DNA of 64,000 nt from Trichomonas vaginalis G3 (taxonomy: Eukaryota; Parabasalia; Trichomonadida; Trichomonadidae), in the NCBI RefSeq assembly GCF_026262505.1, contig NC_067204.1:19933300-19997299 (forward strand), given 5' to 3'. A program made the position numbers and the translations under genes. Of this stretch, positions 33,741-43,684 are shown piece by piece. How positions within the stretch are numbered: the stretch's first letter is position 1; every line of letters starts with the position of its first letter. Below the pieces are notes generated by a model. The model was not told the origin of the DNA. It did no database searches and worked only from the letters and a program-made list of their open reading frames with translations.

Positions 33741-35894
33741 TTATTTCATGCAATGTTTTATTTCTGTGCCGTCTTCAAGTATGCCCCAGTACTTACGCTT
33801 GGAGAGGACATGAACTTCGGTGAAAATTTTGTCCAATTTGAATTGACCCATCTTCTCACCGACTAAACCCATTTCAATGAGTTTGTTGTATCCTTCTTCG
33901 TTCGTCATGAGTGCGTCAATGTTCTCATAGTAAACCACAACTTTGGATTTGACTTCGGAGAAGAATTTGTTGTAGTTGTCAAGGACTGCCTTTGCGAACT
34001 GAGGGTAAGACCAATGTTCGACAATAGGTTTTAATGTGGTTACTAAGCCACTTTGACCTTGAGTGAATTCGTACTTCAAAACAAAAGGAGAAAACCTTTC
34101 AACAAAGTTGTCGACCTTCTCATAATGTTTACTCTTCATCTCTTGAGGTTTCTTAATGGAATATCCCCATGTCGAATTCATAAGCAATTTGAGTGTCATT
34201 GCAAGTTTGGGGTTTGAAGCTTTCCTAATATCATACAGTTGTTGTATGACTTTTCCAACTGTATAGTTCCTTCCCGGGAACTCACCATCTTCGTTTGGAA
34301 TTCCAGTCGGAATATATTGGACAAACCTCATGTATGCAGCGTTAAGGTCGACATAGTATATCTTTTCATCTGAGTCGAACTTGTCGCAACCAATTGGTCC
34401 AGTTTGTGGAAATTCAAGTGAGTCTCTTATCTTCTGAGAAACTTCTCCTGTTATCTCATAAACATCGTCGAAGCAACCTGTTTCATATAAAACCTTCTGA
34501 CCTAACTCAGATGCTCTCCAATACAATTTGACGTCAATTGGATGTCTCAATGGAAGTTTATTTATAGCATCTTGAAGTTCTTGCAACCTCATTGGAAGTT
34601 CTTCTGGTTCAGGTTGGTATCCGAACAATCCAACTCCTTGTGGAATTGTGTACTTCTTTTGTACTAGAACTTTGTCTGGAACAACTTTTGGTCTTGCTAA
34701 CAGTGAAAAGTTTGTTTCGTCTTTTGGTACAAAAGTTTCTGTCAGCTTGTCATCTGGAATTGGTTCCAACAAACCTTTCTCGAAAAGAATGTTTACAGCT
34801 CTGACAATGTTGCACTTGCCTTTTCCGAACAATGGGTTTGTAAGACTTTCGTTCAACATGAAGTGGTTGTGGACAATTACAATCTTCAACCATGGTAAAT
34901 TGAACTCAACAACATAGTCGTCATGTGAAGAACCTTTAGCTGTAGGTATGTTGACTCGGATATTGACATTTGCCAACGGTGCAATTTTTGCCAATTGACC
35001 TCTGAGAATGTACCTTGTCTTCACACATGACTCAAGATACTTCATCTTCTCATCTGTAACAAGACCAGAGTTCCTGAGACATGTAAGAATACAAGGTTCA
35101 TTGACAATTGTTTCAATTGAATTGTAAATTCCATACCTTGTCAAGTCAATGTCAGACTTATTTATGAACGGGAAGTATCCAGCATGTTGTCTGACTGCTT
35201 GAGGGTTAGGTTGGTACCATTCGAACTTGACACTTGCAATTCCTTCAATTGCATTCAAAATGTCTGAGTCGGAGTCAACCATTTGTTCTCTCTTTGTAGT
35301 CTTGAAAGCGTCAAGAAGTTTTGCGGCTGTTTGTTCATTGCCATGTGCATAGTAAATGTGACCATCCAAATCTGTTATGGTCAATCTGAGATTGTGTCCT
35401 TTCTTATTTCCGTCTTGAATTGCAGCAAGTACACCCATGAAGCCTTCTTTGTTCTTTCCTTCGTCAAAGTTTACTGTAAAGGTTCGACCAGATGTAATTT
35501 GACTTCTAACTTCACGATACTTTTCATATGCATATCTTGTTCTTTCCATGGGAGCATGTGCGTCTTCACCTTTTCCTTTTTTCCTTCTCAAAGGATGCAA
35601 TTGTTCGTCATGTTTCCAGTAGAATCTGGCAAAGCCGTCGTGTCCTTCAACTTGAGGTTCACTAACATCGAAAGGCATGTCCATAAGACGTTCTTCTTCT
35701 AACCTCTCTAGTCTGTTTGGATAATTGGCACGTGCTGTTTCCAAATCCATTTCGTAGCGAAGACCAGACAATTTGTCATAGACTTTTATGGGTCTTCCCT
35801 TCCTATATTTAAAATTCTTCGAAACTCTCCAACCATATTTTTGTAACTCTGCTTTTATTCTAGCAGATTTTCTATCCATTCTATATGGGGGCAT
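33741..35894 (-). CDS. Shortened family B polymerase with altered motif C, Maverick B
   Basis: This 717-residue intact frame is homologous to the A polymerase. In order: a basic N-terminus, an OTU-like block (NEPCILTCLRNSGL...VIVHNHFMLNES), no recognisable exonuclease motifs, motif A as YVDLNAAYMRF, motif B KLLMNSTWGY only about 60 residues later, and motif C as YYENIDALM, where the first Asp of DTDS is Asn. KRKYW follows, and the protein ends HCMK, where the A protein continues for about 90 residues. It is probably not an active replicase. The long open frame suggests a retained non-catalytic or priming role, or simply recent decay. Confidence 0.78.
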   Translation of the reverse strand: MPPYRMDRKSARIKAELQKYGWRVSKNFKYRKGRPIKVYDKLSGLRYEMDLETARANYPNRLERLEEERLMDMPFDVSEPQVEGHDGFARFYWKHDEQLHPLRRKKGKGEDAHAPMERTRYAYEKYREVRSQITSGRTFTVNFDEGKNKEGFMGVLAAIQDGNKKGHNLRLTITDLDGHIYYAHGNEQTAAKLLDAFKTTKREQMVDSDSDILNAIEGIASVKFEWYQPNPQAVRQHAGYFPFINKSDIDLTRYGIYNSIETIVNEPCILTCLRNSGLVTDEKMKYLESCVKTRYILRGQLAKIAPLANVNIRVNIPTAKGSSHDDYVVEFNLPWLKIVIVHNHFMLNESLTNPLFGKGKCNIVRAVNILFEKGLLEPIPDDKLTETFVPKDETNFSLLARPKVVPDKVLVQKKYTIPQGVGLFGYQPEPEELPMRLQELQDAINKLPLRHPIDVKLYWRASELGQKVLYETGCFDDVYEITGEVSQKIRDSLEFPQTGPIGCDKFDSDEKIYYVDLNAAYMRFVQYIPTGIPNEDGEFPGRNYTVGKVIQQLYDIRKASNPKLAMTLKLLMNSTWGYSIKKPQEMKSKHYEKVDNFVERFSPFVLKYEFTQGQSGLVTTLKPIVEHWSYPQFAKAVLDNYNKFFSEVKSKVVVYYENIDALMTNEEGYNKLIEMGLVGEKMGQFKLDKIFTEVHVLSKRKYWGILEDGTEIKHCMK

Positions 35895-35925
35895 TTTTAT
35901 AAAAATAAAAAAATATTTTTTTTCT

Positions 35926-36510
35926 TTACTTTACATAACCGCCTGCTGCCATAAGTCTTTGACGCCAACCCATACCAGCTAATGAAGGTTGACTTGGTTT
36001 AGTTTCCAAACTAAACTTTGGTTTTGGTTTATCTTCAGTTTTTGGTTTTTCTTCTTCTATCGGTTTTTCGTCACTTTTCGGTTCCTCGGGTTGTACCCCA
36101 CCTGCAGGAACAGTTGTGTCGTCAACATCTTCATAAATATCATATGCCATTTGTTTTTGTTTTCCTTTCAACTTTTTGTGTTTGTTGTAAAGTTTAGAAT
36201 ATTTCGACTCTAAGTCAATGAGATGTTCTATAATGAACTGTTGGTCAGTGAAGTAAACTTTTCCATCTGTTGTCTCGAAAGCTCCTTCAGACTTCAATAT
36301 TTTATTTGTGAGAGTCTGTTTCTTTTTTGAGATACTAGCCGTTCCATTTCTATGAAAAGTGACTTTATAGTTAGGGTTTGTATTTCCAGACCTGGCACTT
36401 TCTATTATTGAATTTTTCTCTTCATCTGTAAGTTCTTTGACAGGTTTTGACAATGGTTCTGAACTTTTTGTTTGTGGTGTCAAATCTACCGTTTCAACTT
36501 CTTCGGTCAT
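35926..36510 (-). CDS. DGK-RKxK family protein, long form
   Basis: This is a 194-residue protein. It has an acidic start, a motif NPNYKVTFHRNGTASISKKKQ (about 47-67) like the 21794 and 24360 proteins, a coiled coil (about 95-120), a disordered Pro/Lys/Glu linker, and a conserved-looking end SLAGMGWRQRLMAAGGYVK. It is intact. The same signature in three genes over two elements marks a real family. The role is unknown; its linker and terminal peptide suggest a virion assembly or packaging protein. Confidence 0.55.
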   Translation of the reverse strand: MTEEVETVDLTPQTKSSEPLSKPVKELTDEEKNSIIESARSGNTNPNYKVTFHRNGTASISKKKQTLTNKILKSEGAFETTDGKVYFTDQQFIIEHLIDLESKYSKLYNKHKKLKGKQKQMAYDIYEDVDDTTVPAGGVQPEEPKSDEKPIEEEKPKTEDKPKPKFSLETKPSQPSLAGMGWRQRLMAAGGYVK

Positions 36511-36530
36511 TTTCAGGTCCGTAAAAAATT

Positions 36531-36683
36531 TTAGTTTGGTTTGTTTTCAACTGGTTGTTTAGGTTTTTTAAGTCGGTCTAAAACTTCCTGAGGTATAGGA
36601 AGAACTTGACAAACACGTGGTGTAACTGCTGGAAGTCGACAAATCCATCTTGAACCCATTTGTCTCAATGCTGTATTGTTCAT
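36531..36683 (-). CDS. 50-residue basic protein
   Basis: This short frame runs from ATG 36683 to TAA 36531. The leader reads TTTTTTACTGAGATGAA before ATG and the stop is TAAA. The protein has WICRLPAVTPRVCQVLPIPQ and a Lys/Pro-rich tail. It fills the gap between two minus-strand genes with 20-bp spacers, like its neighbours, which supports it as real. It has two cysteines and no known family. Confidence 0.45.
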   Translation of the reverse strand: MNNTALRQMGSRWICRLPAVTPRVCQVLPIPQEVLDRLKKPKQPVENKPN

Positions 36684-36702
36684 TTCATCTCAGTAAAAAA
36701 TT

Positions 36703-37104
36703 TTACATTCCCCACGTTTGAGGCGGTTGCGGTTGGTTATTGTTTACCCATTGTTGTGCATGGTTATATCCTCTGTTAAAGAATCTTTCACCTTGGTCCA
36801 TATAGTGTCCTGCTTGGTTATAGTAGTCATTTGCTTTGTTATAATAGTTTCCTGCTTGTCTTCCTACATTGTCCATCCATCCTTGAACTTTTCCTCTTGT
36901 TTCAGGATTTGGAATAAGATTTGTTGCATCTCGTGCTACCTCCCAACCTTTCTGTACAGTTTGTATAATAGGTTGTGCTTTCTCTTTAAGTATACCTAAT
37001 GTACTCAAAATCTTCTTTCCAATTCCAAATGCACCTCTAGCTATTGTTCCCACTGCGGGCAAAAATCTGGATGCAACTCCTGCTAATGCGCCAAATAAAC
37101 CCAT
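36703..37104 (-). CDS. Amphipathic minor virion protein candidate
   Basis: This is a 133-residue protein. It begins MGLFGALAGVASRFLPAVG and continues with alternating hydrophobic/basic helices, then a Tyr/Asn/Gly-rich second half with repeats of YYNKANDYYNQAGHYMDQG type. The N-terminal amphipathic helix and small size recall membrane-lytic minor capsid proteins (adenovirus pVI-like) by composition. It is divergent from the integrase across 17 bp. No match is claimed. Confidence 0.5.
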   Translation of the reverse strand: MGLFGALAGVASRFLPAVGTIARGAFGIGKKILSTLGILKEKAQPIIQTVQKGWEVARDATNLIPNPETRGKVQGWMDNVGRQAGNYYNKANDYYNQAGHYMDQGERFFNRGYNHAQQWVNNNQPQPPQTWGM

Positions 37105-37121
37105 TTCTTATAGGGTAAAAA

Positions 37122-38079
37122 ATGACGAATCCAAACAAGGACCCCTATGTTTCTAAAGCGACAAAGAAAGCACTCATGATAAAAATCTTTAGTTCAACAC
37201 CAAATGCTTGGTTTATGGATATCTTGGAAAACATTCCGAGGTATAGAGAAGATGGACCTCCATACTGGTTAATATTTGTTGGTCAAAACACAAGATACTG
37301 TGAAGCCATACCATTATGGTCCAAAAATATTTTAGATGTGAAAACTGCTTTGACAATATTCGTTGACAAATACCATCCAACAAAACTGACATCTGACTGT
37401 GAAAGTTCTTTCAAATCAGATGATATTAAAAACTATCTGCGTTCAAAAAATATAAACCAATATTTCATTGTCGACCAAAACCATTCTGCTCTTGGTGTCA
37501 TTGACGGTTGTATAAAAATATTAAGAGACTTAAACCAACCACAAGGTGGTGAAGCAAATGAAATGTCATATGACGACAAGTATAGACACTTCCCAGGCAA
37601 AGATGAGACAAGTTTTAAATATTTACAATAACCGTAAACAAAAAGGTTTGGGAAACCACTCCCCCGAAGAAATGAAAAACAACCCTGACTTAGAGAAAGA
37701 CTATATATTTAATAATTTAGTCAAAAGAGACAAACAAGAAAGAATGCCGGGCTTCAAACTTCAGAAAGGTGACAAAGTAAAAATAGAAATACCTAAACGC
37801 GACCCATATGAAAATACTATTGACTATGACAACAATGGGAACTCGACAGGTACTCACATTCGTGTTCGTAAAAATAGAAGAAAGTATACAAGAGAATATT
37901 ATGAAGTTTTAGGCAAACATGGCAAAATGTACACACTGCAAGCAGAAGATAAAACTACTATTGTCAGACCTCGTTTCAAACTTGTCAAAGTTCAAGGTGG
38001 TATACTTTCAAAGACAGTTCCTAACAAATATAAGACAACTCCTGACGAATATGCTAAAGAAGTTGAAAATGACGACTAA
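37122..38079 (+). pseudogene. Retroviral-type integrase, frameshifted (Maverick B)
   Basis: This integrase keeps all three acidic positions: D33 (FMDILEN), D92 (TSDCES) and D128 (GVIDGC), with 35 residues between the last two. The first frame ends at 37631; the C-terminal part continues from about 37610 in another frame to 38079 and includes a chromo/SH3-like end. One indel explains it. Compared with A it has an acidic third residue but a broken frame. ATG follows GGGTAAAA. Confidence 0.75.
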
Positions 38080-39332
38080 GCAATTCTATACCATGCGTAA
38101 ACTGTCATGTAAGGTGGCATGTATTCTTTACTTTGTCCCGTTGTATGTGTATATCCTGTAACGAAATGTGAATGGATTCCTTCTCCCTGCGTGTCATCCC
38201 AGTAACAATTTATAGCAAACTTAACGTCCTCTTTAACATCATATCCTTTACCTTTTGTCATTCCCTCCAATCCCAATATCTATGCTTATGCCAACCACCT
38301 TCAGATGTAGTTAATCTACGTAATGTGTGCCAGGTAAATTTCACCTGAAATCGTTTTACTTCCACCTGTTTCCTTTGAAGAGTTTGTACAATACAAAAAC
38401 CTGTCGACTATTTGAGTCCAAGTTCCAAAACCCAGAACTGTTTCTGGATTTGTTGAGTTCATTGACGTATAAATAGAGCCTATAGGATATAATGTTTGAA
38501 GTATTTCTGTCTTTAATGTTTGAAGCTCTGTTTTGTCTGCTTTCTTGTCATATAAATCTTGAGCAGTGAATTTAATATTATGTTCATCCTTCATGACATA
38601 AACATCTTTACATCTAATGTTCTCATCGTCGTTATGTCGTCATCCGATGTTAAACCTTGTGGAAAGTTAGGAGGTTTATAATATAATACATCCCCACCAG
38701 TTTCTCAACCGTTCCTTCAATACTTTCTATAGCAACAGTTTGTAAAAACTTGTATGTGTATGGTTCTTGTCTGCTTTATTTTCAAGGCTAACGTTTAAGT
38801 CTGTTATTTCAGATATAGAATGTGTATGTCCAACGTCACTTTTCCTGTTTAAGGTTTCTTGTAAGTTTGTAATATTTGCAATGGTATGTATATGAGTCTT
38901 TTTAGAATATTCGTTTTCAGCTCTTGTCACTTCACTTGACATTTTATTGTCAACATATGTTTTGTCTGCTAGTTCAGGATGAGTATGTTCTTTGTTGCAT
39001 AAGCATTGTTAGCTCTTTCTTCTTCTTTTGCTATTGCATCGTCTACATATTCTTTGTCAGCTTTGTTGTCAACATCTGCCTTCAAAAGAAGTTCATTTAT
39101 AGGTTTCTCGTTTAAAGTTCCTTTTGTTGGATTTATACAGACAGTATGGTTCTTATTGTCTTGAAAGAAACTCATCTGTCATTGGGTTTAATGTCAGTTT
39201 TAAGTTTCCTTCTTTCAATGACTCAGATATCTTAGAATAGTTTGAAAAGTTTGTTGTGTTCTTATTTAGAGCTTGCATAATGAGTTGTCGGTTGTGTTGT
39301 ATTTCTCTCATGGAAGCAATATCTTTCGACAT
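38076..39332 (-). pseudogene. Phage-tail-fibre-like gene, broken (Maverick B)
   Basis: It starts at ATG 39332 and runs as a coding trace through at least four frames to a stop at 38076. Pieces include the KADVDNKADKEYVDDAI and HTHSISEITDLNVSLENKAD repeats and the C-terminal YPIGSIYTSMNS, FGTWTQIVDRF and MPPYMTVYAWYRIA. It is the counterpart of the intact 9934-11685 gene of A. It is divergent from 39351 across 18 bp. The decay is by scattered small indels. Confidence 0.75.
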
Positions 39333-39350
39333 TTTTATTCTAGATAAAAT

Positions 39351-40198
39351 ATGCTTCCAATAGAAAAAGAAAATTCAAGAGTTGCTACAACTAAACCATT
39401 AGATGAACTTTTTACTAATGTCGGTCAAAAGTTTGAGACAGAGACCGTAAAGCATGAAGGCTATCGTTTTGACTACCCATTAAGATGGCTAAGAGACCCA
39501 TCTGTCACAAAAGCTATTGGCTTTCGTAGAATGAAGTTCATTTCAGAAGCCATACATGGTTTCCCATTTACGGTCGGTTTTGAAGTTCGATACTATAACA
39601 AAGAAAAACATACGTATGAGAAATTTGAACAGGGAAAACTTTTACAAGTTAGTTTGCTTGTAAACTTAGAAACAACTCTTCAAGCTTTTCAAGAAAAAAT
39701 AAACGACATCTATATCGAATATGCAAACCAGTATAACATTGACGAAGGAGAATACCATCTCGATATTATTTATGACAGGAAAATGCAACTGTTAAAATCA
39801 ATAAAATAGAAGACCTTGGAGAAAACGTTTATATTTCTACAAAATATAACAACTTGGCATGGTATAGATTTATGAGGATGTTAAATCAGCCTGCAGCATA
39901 TCCAGTACACCCAGACTTTTATGAAGTCGAAAACCCTAATGGAACATATGAAAATGTTTTCGACCAAGATGCTATTATTGTTCATGCTTCATTTTCTGGC
40001 GCCCAAAACTCTTTCTTATGCTTGGCAAATGACTTTTACGAAAAACCTACAAAGTTATATGAACCGCCGAGTGGAAGTATTTCAGACTTTCAAGTATGGT
40101 TTACTACAGATGGAAGAAAAAGAATAATTCCATTATACCATGCGTTTTACTTAGAACTTAGTTTCATATACAACTACTATCGAACGGTAAAAATATAA
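39351..40198 (+). pseudogene. Virion-associated family protein, frameshifted (Maverick B)
   Basis: About 280 codons lie in two frames, with the shift near 39782. The first part (YRFDYPLRWLRDPSVTKAIG) and the end (TTDGRKRIIPL) match the family of 4662-5543 and 20594-21451. The ATG follows CTAGATAAA. It was probably a structural protein. The single indel suggests recent loss. Confidence 0.65.
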
Positions 40199-40201
40199 TT
40201 T

Positions 40202-40444
40202 TTAATACGGTTGAGGTGTTGGATTTGGTTGCCAACTAGACTGTGGTGCAGGTTCAGGCTGTTGTATAACAGGAGCTTGTTCTTCTGGTTCAGGGTCTTT
40301 AGGTATAATACCAACAAACTGACCTACTCTTTTACCAATATTTTTGACTCCGTTCCATACTCCTCTTCCGACAGATTTTATTCCATTCCATATACCTCTT
40401 CCAACTCTTCTGAAGAAGTTTCCAATACTACTGAAGAAACCCAT
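40202..40444 (-). CDS. Small amphipathic/basic protein
   Basis: This 80-residue protein begins MGFFSSIGNFFRRVGRG and repeats a (G/S)xGRG(I/V)WNG(I/V)K(S/N)(V/I)G unit twice, which gives a basic amphipathic helix; the tail is Pro/Glu/Gln-rich. By composition it resembles membrane-active viral peptides. The minus-strand ATG follows TACATATAGTAAA. It is intact. Confidence 0.5.
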   Translation of the reverse strand: MGFFSSIGNFFRRVGRGIWNGIKSVGRGVWNGVKNIGKRVGQFVGIIPKDPEPEEQAPVIQQPEPAPQSSWQPNPTPQPY

Positions 40445-40462
40445 TTTACTATATGTAAAAAT

Positions 40463-40825
40463 CTAATGTCCGCCTAGTCTCTTACGTTTCCTGTTGAGTT
40501 CCATAGCATTCTTTAACTGGAGCTCATACATTCTGTTTCTCCTCTGGTAGAAAACATATTCTGGGTCAACTCCTGTGTTCGCGTCATCTGCATAAAGTTG
40601 TTTATATCCCACTTCAGGGTTTGTATAAAACTCTTTCCATCTCATATTTGCATACCATGGTGGCAAACCTAACGCAGCGTCATTTGACATGGCAGTTTGC
40701 ATTTGTACATCTGTTGGCACTTGACCATAGTTTGTCATTGCAGTTTGTATTCTAACTTCATTTGGAATATTCTCTGGGTTTGGTTGTCCAGGTTGCTGTG
40801 CATTCGCTAAGTTCTGTGCGTCCAT
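40463..40825 (-). CDS. Hypothetical protein with internal duplication
   Basis: This 120-residue protein has an N-terminal half that contains a duplicated motif (PNEVRIQTAMTN and PTDVQMQTAMSN). The second half is aromatic and charged (PPWYANMRWKEFYTNP, VFYQRRNRMYELQLKNAMELN) and ends in a basic KRKRLGGH. No family is recognised. It is probably a small structural protein, given its position among such genes. Confidence 0.5.
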   Translation of the reverse strand: MDAQNLANAQQPGQPNPENIPNEVRIQTAMTNYGQVPTDVQMQTAMSNDAALGLPPWYANMRWKEFYTNPEVGYKQLYADDANTGVDPEYVFYQRRNRMYELQLKNAMELNRKRKRLGGH

Positions 40826-40851
40826 TTAATATTAGATAAAAATATCTCTTA

Positions 40852-40980
40852 CGAGTACATATACTGAACATTTGCAGGCATTGGTTCATCTTCATATTCT
40901 CTGTACTTTTCTGCCGTCAAATAAATAAATGACACAATGGAAAAAACCTAAAACAAGTAGTCCTATTTCAAACACATTTA
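40852..40980 (-). pseudogene. Possible small membrane protein remnant
   Basis: A hydrophobic stretch (GLLVLGFFHCVIYL) in one frame continues in another as TAEKYREYEDEPMPANVQYMYS to TAA 40852. TAAATG lies at the likely start. One indel would join them. The evidence is weak. Confidence 0.3.
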
Positions 40981-41779
40981 CTTACTAATAAAATTTCTTT
41001 GTTATGACACTTTCTCCAGTTTATAGGACCTCTCTCATATTCTATCTTGTCATATATAAACTCATAGTCATGTATGTCCTCTAACCATCTCATAACGGTT
41101 TCCAAACCACTTTTATCGGATGTAAAGTAAAAGCATGGACAGTTATGTAAACGTCTAAAGTTTCTAAAGAGTCTCTCAAAGTCCAGTCTACTTGGTATTG
41201 AAAATCCCATGTGTTTATAGAACGGCGGGTCCACTATAAAGAAAACATTTTCCTTGTCTTTATATTTTTCATACAACTTCTGTCCAATGACATCTCACAA
41301 ACTCTATACCTCAATATATTTTTCTATGTCCTCTTTGAAAACATTTGTATAGTTGAGATATAAAACTTTTGACATGAGTGTTTCAATGTCATGAACTCTT
41401 ATAGCACCACTATATAATAGTCTAGCAGATATACTATCCCAGTCTATATATTCTGCTTTTTTCAAAACCTCTCTCACAATATTTTTCTTATCTAATGGTA
41501 TACGTTCCATCTTACCTATAGGTATCTTTTCTTTAACTCTTTCAATATATTGTTTGTGTCTGGAATATGTTTGAGACGGTCCATATAGTTGTCGAAGTCA
41601 TTGCATATAATCTTTGAGTCTGGGAATATTATATGACATAAATGGGATATATAGAAACTTCCACCGAACAAATCTACAAATGTTAGACCATTCGGTAGTT
41701 TCTTAAGTTCTCTCAATATAATATCTTTACATCTACTCTTATTTCCAAAGAACGGTAACGGTGGTTTTGTAAAATTCAT
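40968..41779 (-). pseudogene. DNA N6-adenine methyltransferase (D12/Dam class), broken
   Basis: From ATG 41779: PPLPFFGNKSR (the AdoMet-binding FxGxK motif), FVDLFGG and ICNDFD, then a frame change near 41515. The middle part ends at a TAG (41304) and a second in-frame stop; the C-terminal part has FIVDPPFYKH, the DPPY-type catalytic motif. Length and motif order fit a D12-class adenine methylase. It is inactive as read. Adenine methylation has been reported in T. vaginalis, which makes a Maverick-borne methylase notable. It is the last gene before the satellite. Confidence 0.75.
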
Positions 41780-42002
41780 TTATATATAATAATAAAAATG
41801 TTTTTACCCGAAAAGTGATGGAAAAGTGACAAAAACGTGAAAACATATATAATTTGTGAAAAGCGACACCATTAATATGATGTAAATAACAACAGTTTTG
41901 GTTTTGTCACCGGCTGGTCGGCTGGGGTTCGGTCCTCCTCTTGGGTCTTGGCAAAATTTCTTATGGGCTAGAGGCGCAAACGCGCCTGGAACCCACTACC
42001 TT
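41780..42002. other. Presumed right end of Maverick B
   Basis: No gene is seen. There are repeated AAAAGTGA-type motifs, then a GC-rich stretch with a hairpin AGGCGC-AAAC-GCGCCT (41972-41987) and a 12-T run before the satellite. It is probably the inner part or remnant of the right inverted repeat. This cannot be verified because the left end is outside the window. Confidence 0.4.
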
Positions 42003-43463
42003 TTTTTTTTTCATTGTTTTATTACTTTCTCTTTCTTTTCATATTAATCATTGTTTTATGAATTTCTCTTTCTTTCATATTAATCATTGTTTTATAGAAT
42101 TCTCTTTCTTTTCATATTAATCATTGTTTATAGAATTCTCTTTCTTTTCATATTAATCATTGTTTTATAGAATTCTCTTTCTTTTCATATTAACATTGTT
42201 TTATATAATATATTTCTTTTCATATTAATCATTGTTTTGAATTTCTCTTCTTTTCATATTAATCATTGTTTTATATAATAATATTCTTTTCATATTAATC
42301 ATTGTTTTTATGAATTTCTCTTTCTTTCATATTAATCATTGTTTTATGAATTTCTCTCGATATTAATGAATGCCTCTTAGTATTGCCATCAAAGCGAATT
42401 CAATAGAAATTGTCCAATCCTAGTTGATCATGGTGCAGATGTTAACATGAAACTTATTCTCTTTCTTTTCATATTAATCATTGTTTTATCTAATTCTCTT
42501 TCTTTTCATATTAATCATTGTTTTATTACTTTCTTTTCTTTTCATATTAATCATTGTTTTATATATAAATTTCTTTTCATATTAATCATTGTTTTATGAA
42601 TTTCTCTTTCTTTTCATATTAATCATTGTTTTATCTAATTCTCTTTCTTTTCAATTAATCATTGTTTTATTACTTTCTCTTTTTCATATTAATCATTGTT
42701 TTATATAATAATATTTCTTTCATATTAATCATTGTTTATAGAATTCTCTTTCTTTCATATTAATCATTGTTTTATAGAATTCTCTTTCTTTTCATATTAA
42801 TCATTGTTTTATATAATAATATTTCTTTTTCATATTAATCATTGTTTTATGACTTTCTCTTTCTTTCATATTAATCATTGTTTTATATAATAATATTTCT
42901 TTTCATATTAATCATTGTTTTATGAATTTCTCTTTTCTTTCATATTAATCATTGTTTTATCTAATTCTCTTTTTTCTATTAATCATTGTTTTATTACTTT
43001 CTCTTTCTTTTCATATTATCATTGTTTTATAAATTATCTTTTCATATTAATCATTGTTTTTAAGAATTCTTTCTTTTCTTATTAATCATTGTTTTATAGA
43101 ATTCTCTTTCTTTTCATATTAATCATTGTTTATAGATTCTCTTTCTTTTCATATTAATCATTGTTTTATAGATTCTCTTTCTTTTCATATTAATCATTGT
43201 TTTATCTAATTCCTTTCTTTTCATATTAATCATTGTTTTATTACTTTCTCTTTCTTTTCATATTAATCATTGTTTTATATAATAATATTCTTTTCATATT
43301 AATCATTGTTTTATGAATTTCTCTTTCTTTTCATATTAATCATTGTTTTATATAATAATATTTCTTTTCATATTAATCATTGTTTTATCTAATTCTCTTT
43401 CTTTTCATATTAATCATTGTTTTATAGAATTCTCTTTCTTTTCTTATTAATCATTGTTTTATA
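42003..43463. repeat. AT-rich satellite, left block (indel-rich)
   Basis: Tandem units of about 33-42 bp have a core TTTCATATTAATCATTGTTT plus TAT and a variable 4-10 base linker (AGAATTC, GAATTTC, TACTTTC, CTAATTC, ATAATAATA). This block has many one-base deletions compared with the right block. It holds one ankyrin fragment (about 42356-42452). Confidence 0.95.
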
Positions 43464-43684
43464 GAATTCTCTGAGTGGGGGACAAACTCGCCCATTGTCA
43501 CTTTTTCATTAACCTTAAACTTGTAATTTTCATTATTTTTAATTAACCTTATTTCTTTCCCAATTCCTGATTTATTTTATTCACTTACTATTAAAAGTCA
43601 CATTTTAATAAAATATAATAATTTATTTATAGCATTTTTTACTATACTGTAATAAAAAATTAATTATAATAAATTAAATGTTTA

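Larger units (their letters stand above)
1..42002. mobile_element. Outer Maverick/Polinton 'B', split by element A
   Basis: Two blocks, 1-3225 and 25326 to about 42000, together carry one Maverick gene set: capsid protein, packaging ATPase, polymerase, integrase, minor-capsid candidate and fibre. That is what one 15-25 kb element would hold, so I read them as one element. The left end lies before the window. The right end is placed just before the T-run and satellite at 42001 but no inverted repeat can be paired. A gene cut at 3225 resumes in frame at 25327, which ties the two blocks together. Several genes are frameshifted. The 29.8-33.7 kb block looks different in style (T-rich starts, visibly higher GC) and could be an acquired segment. 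Confidence 0.7.
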
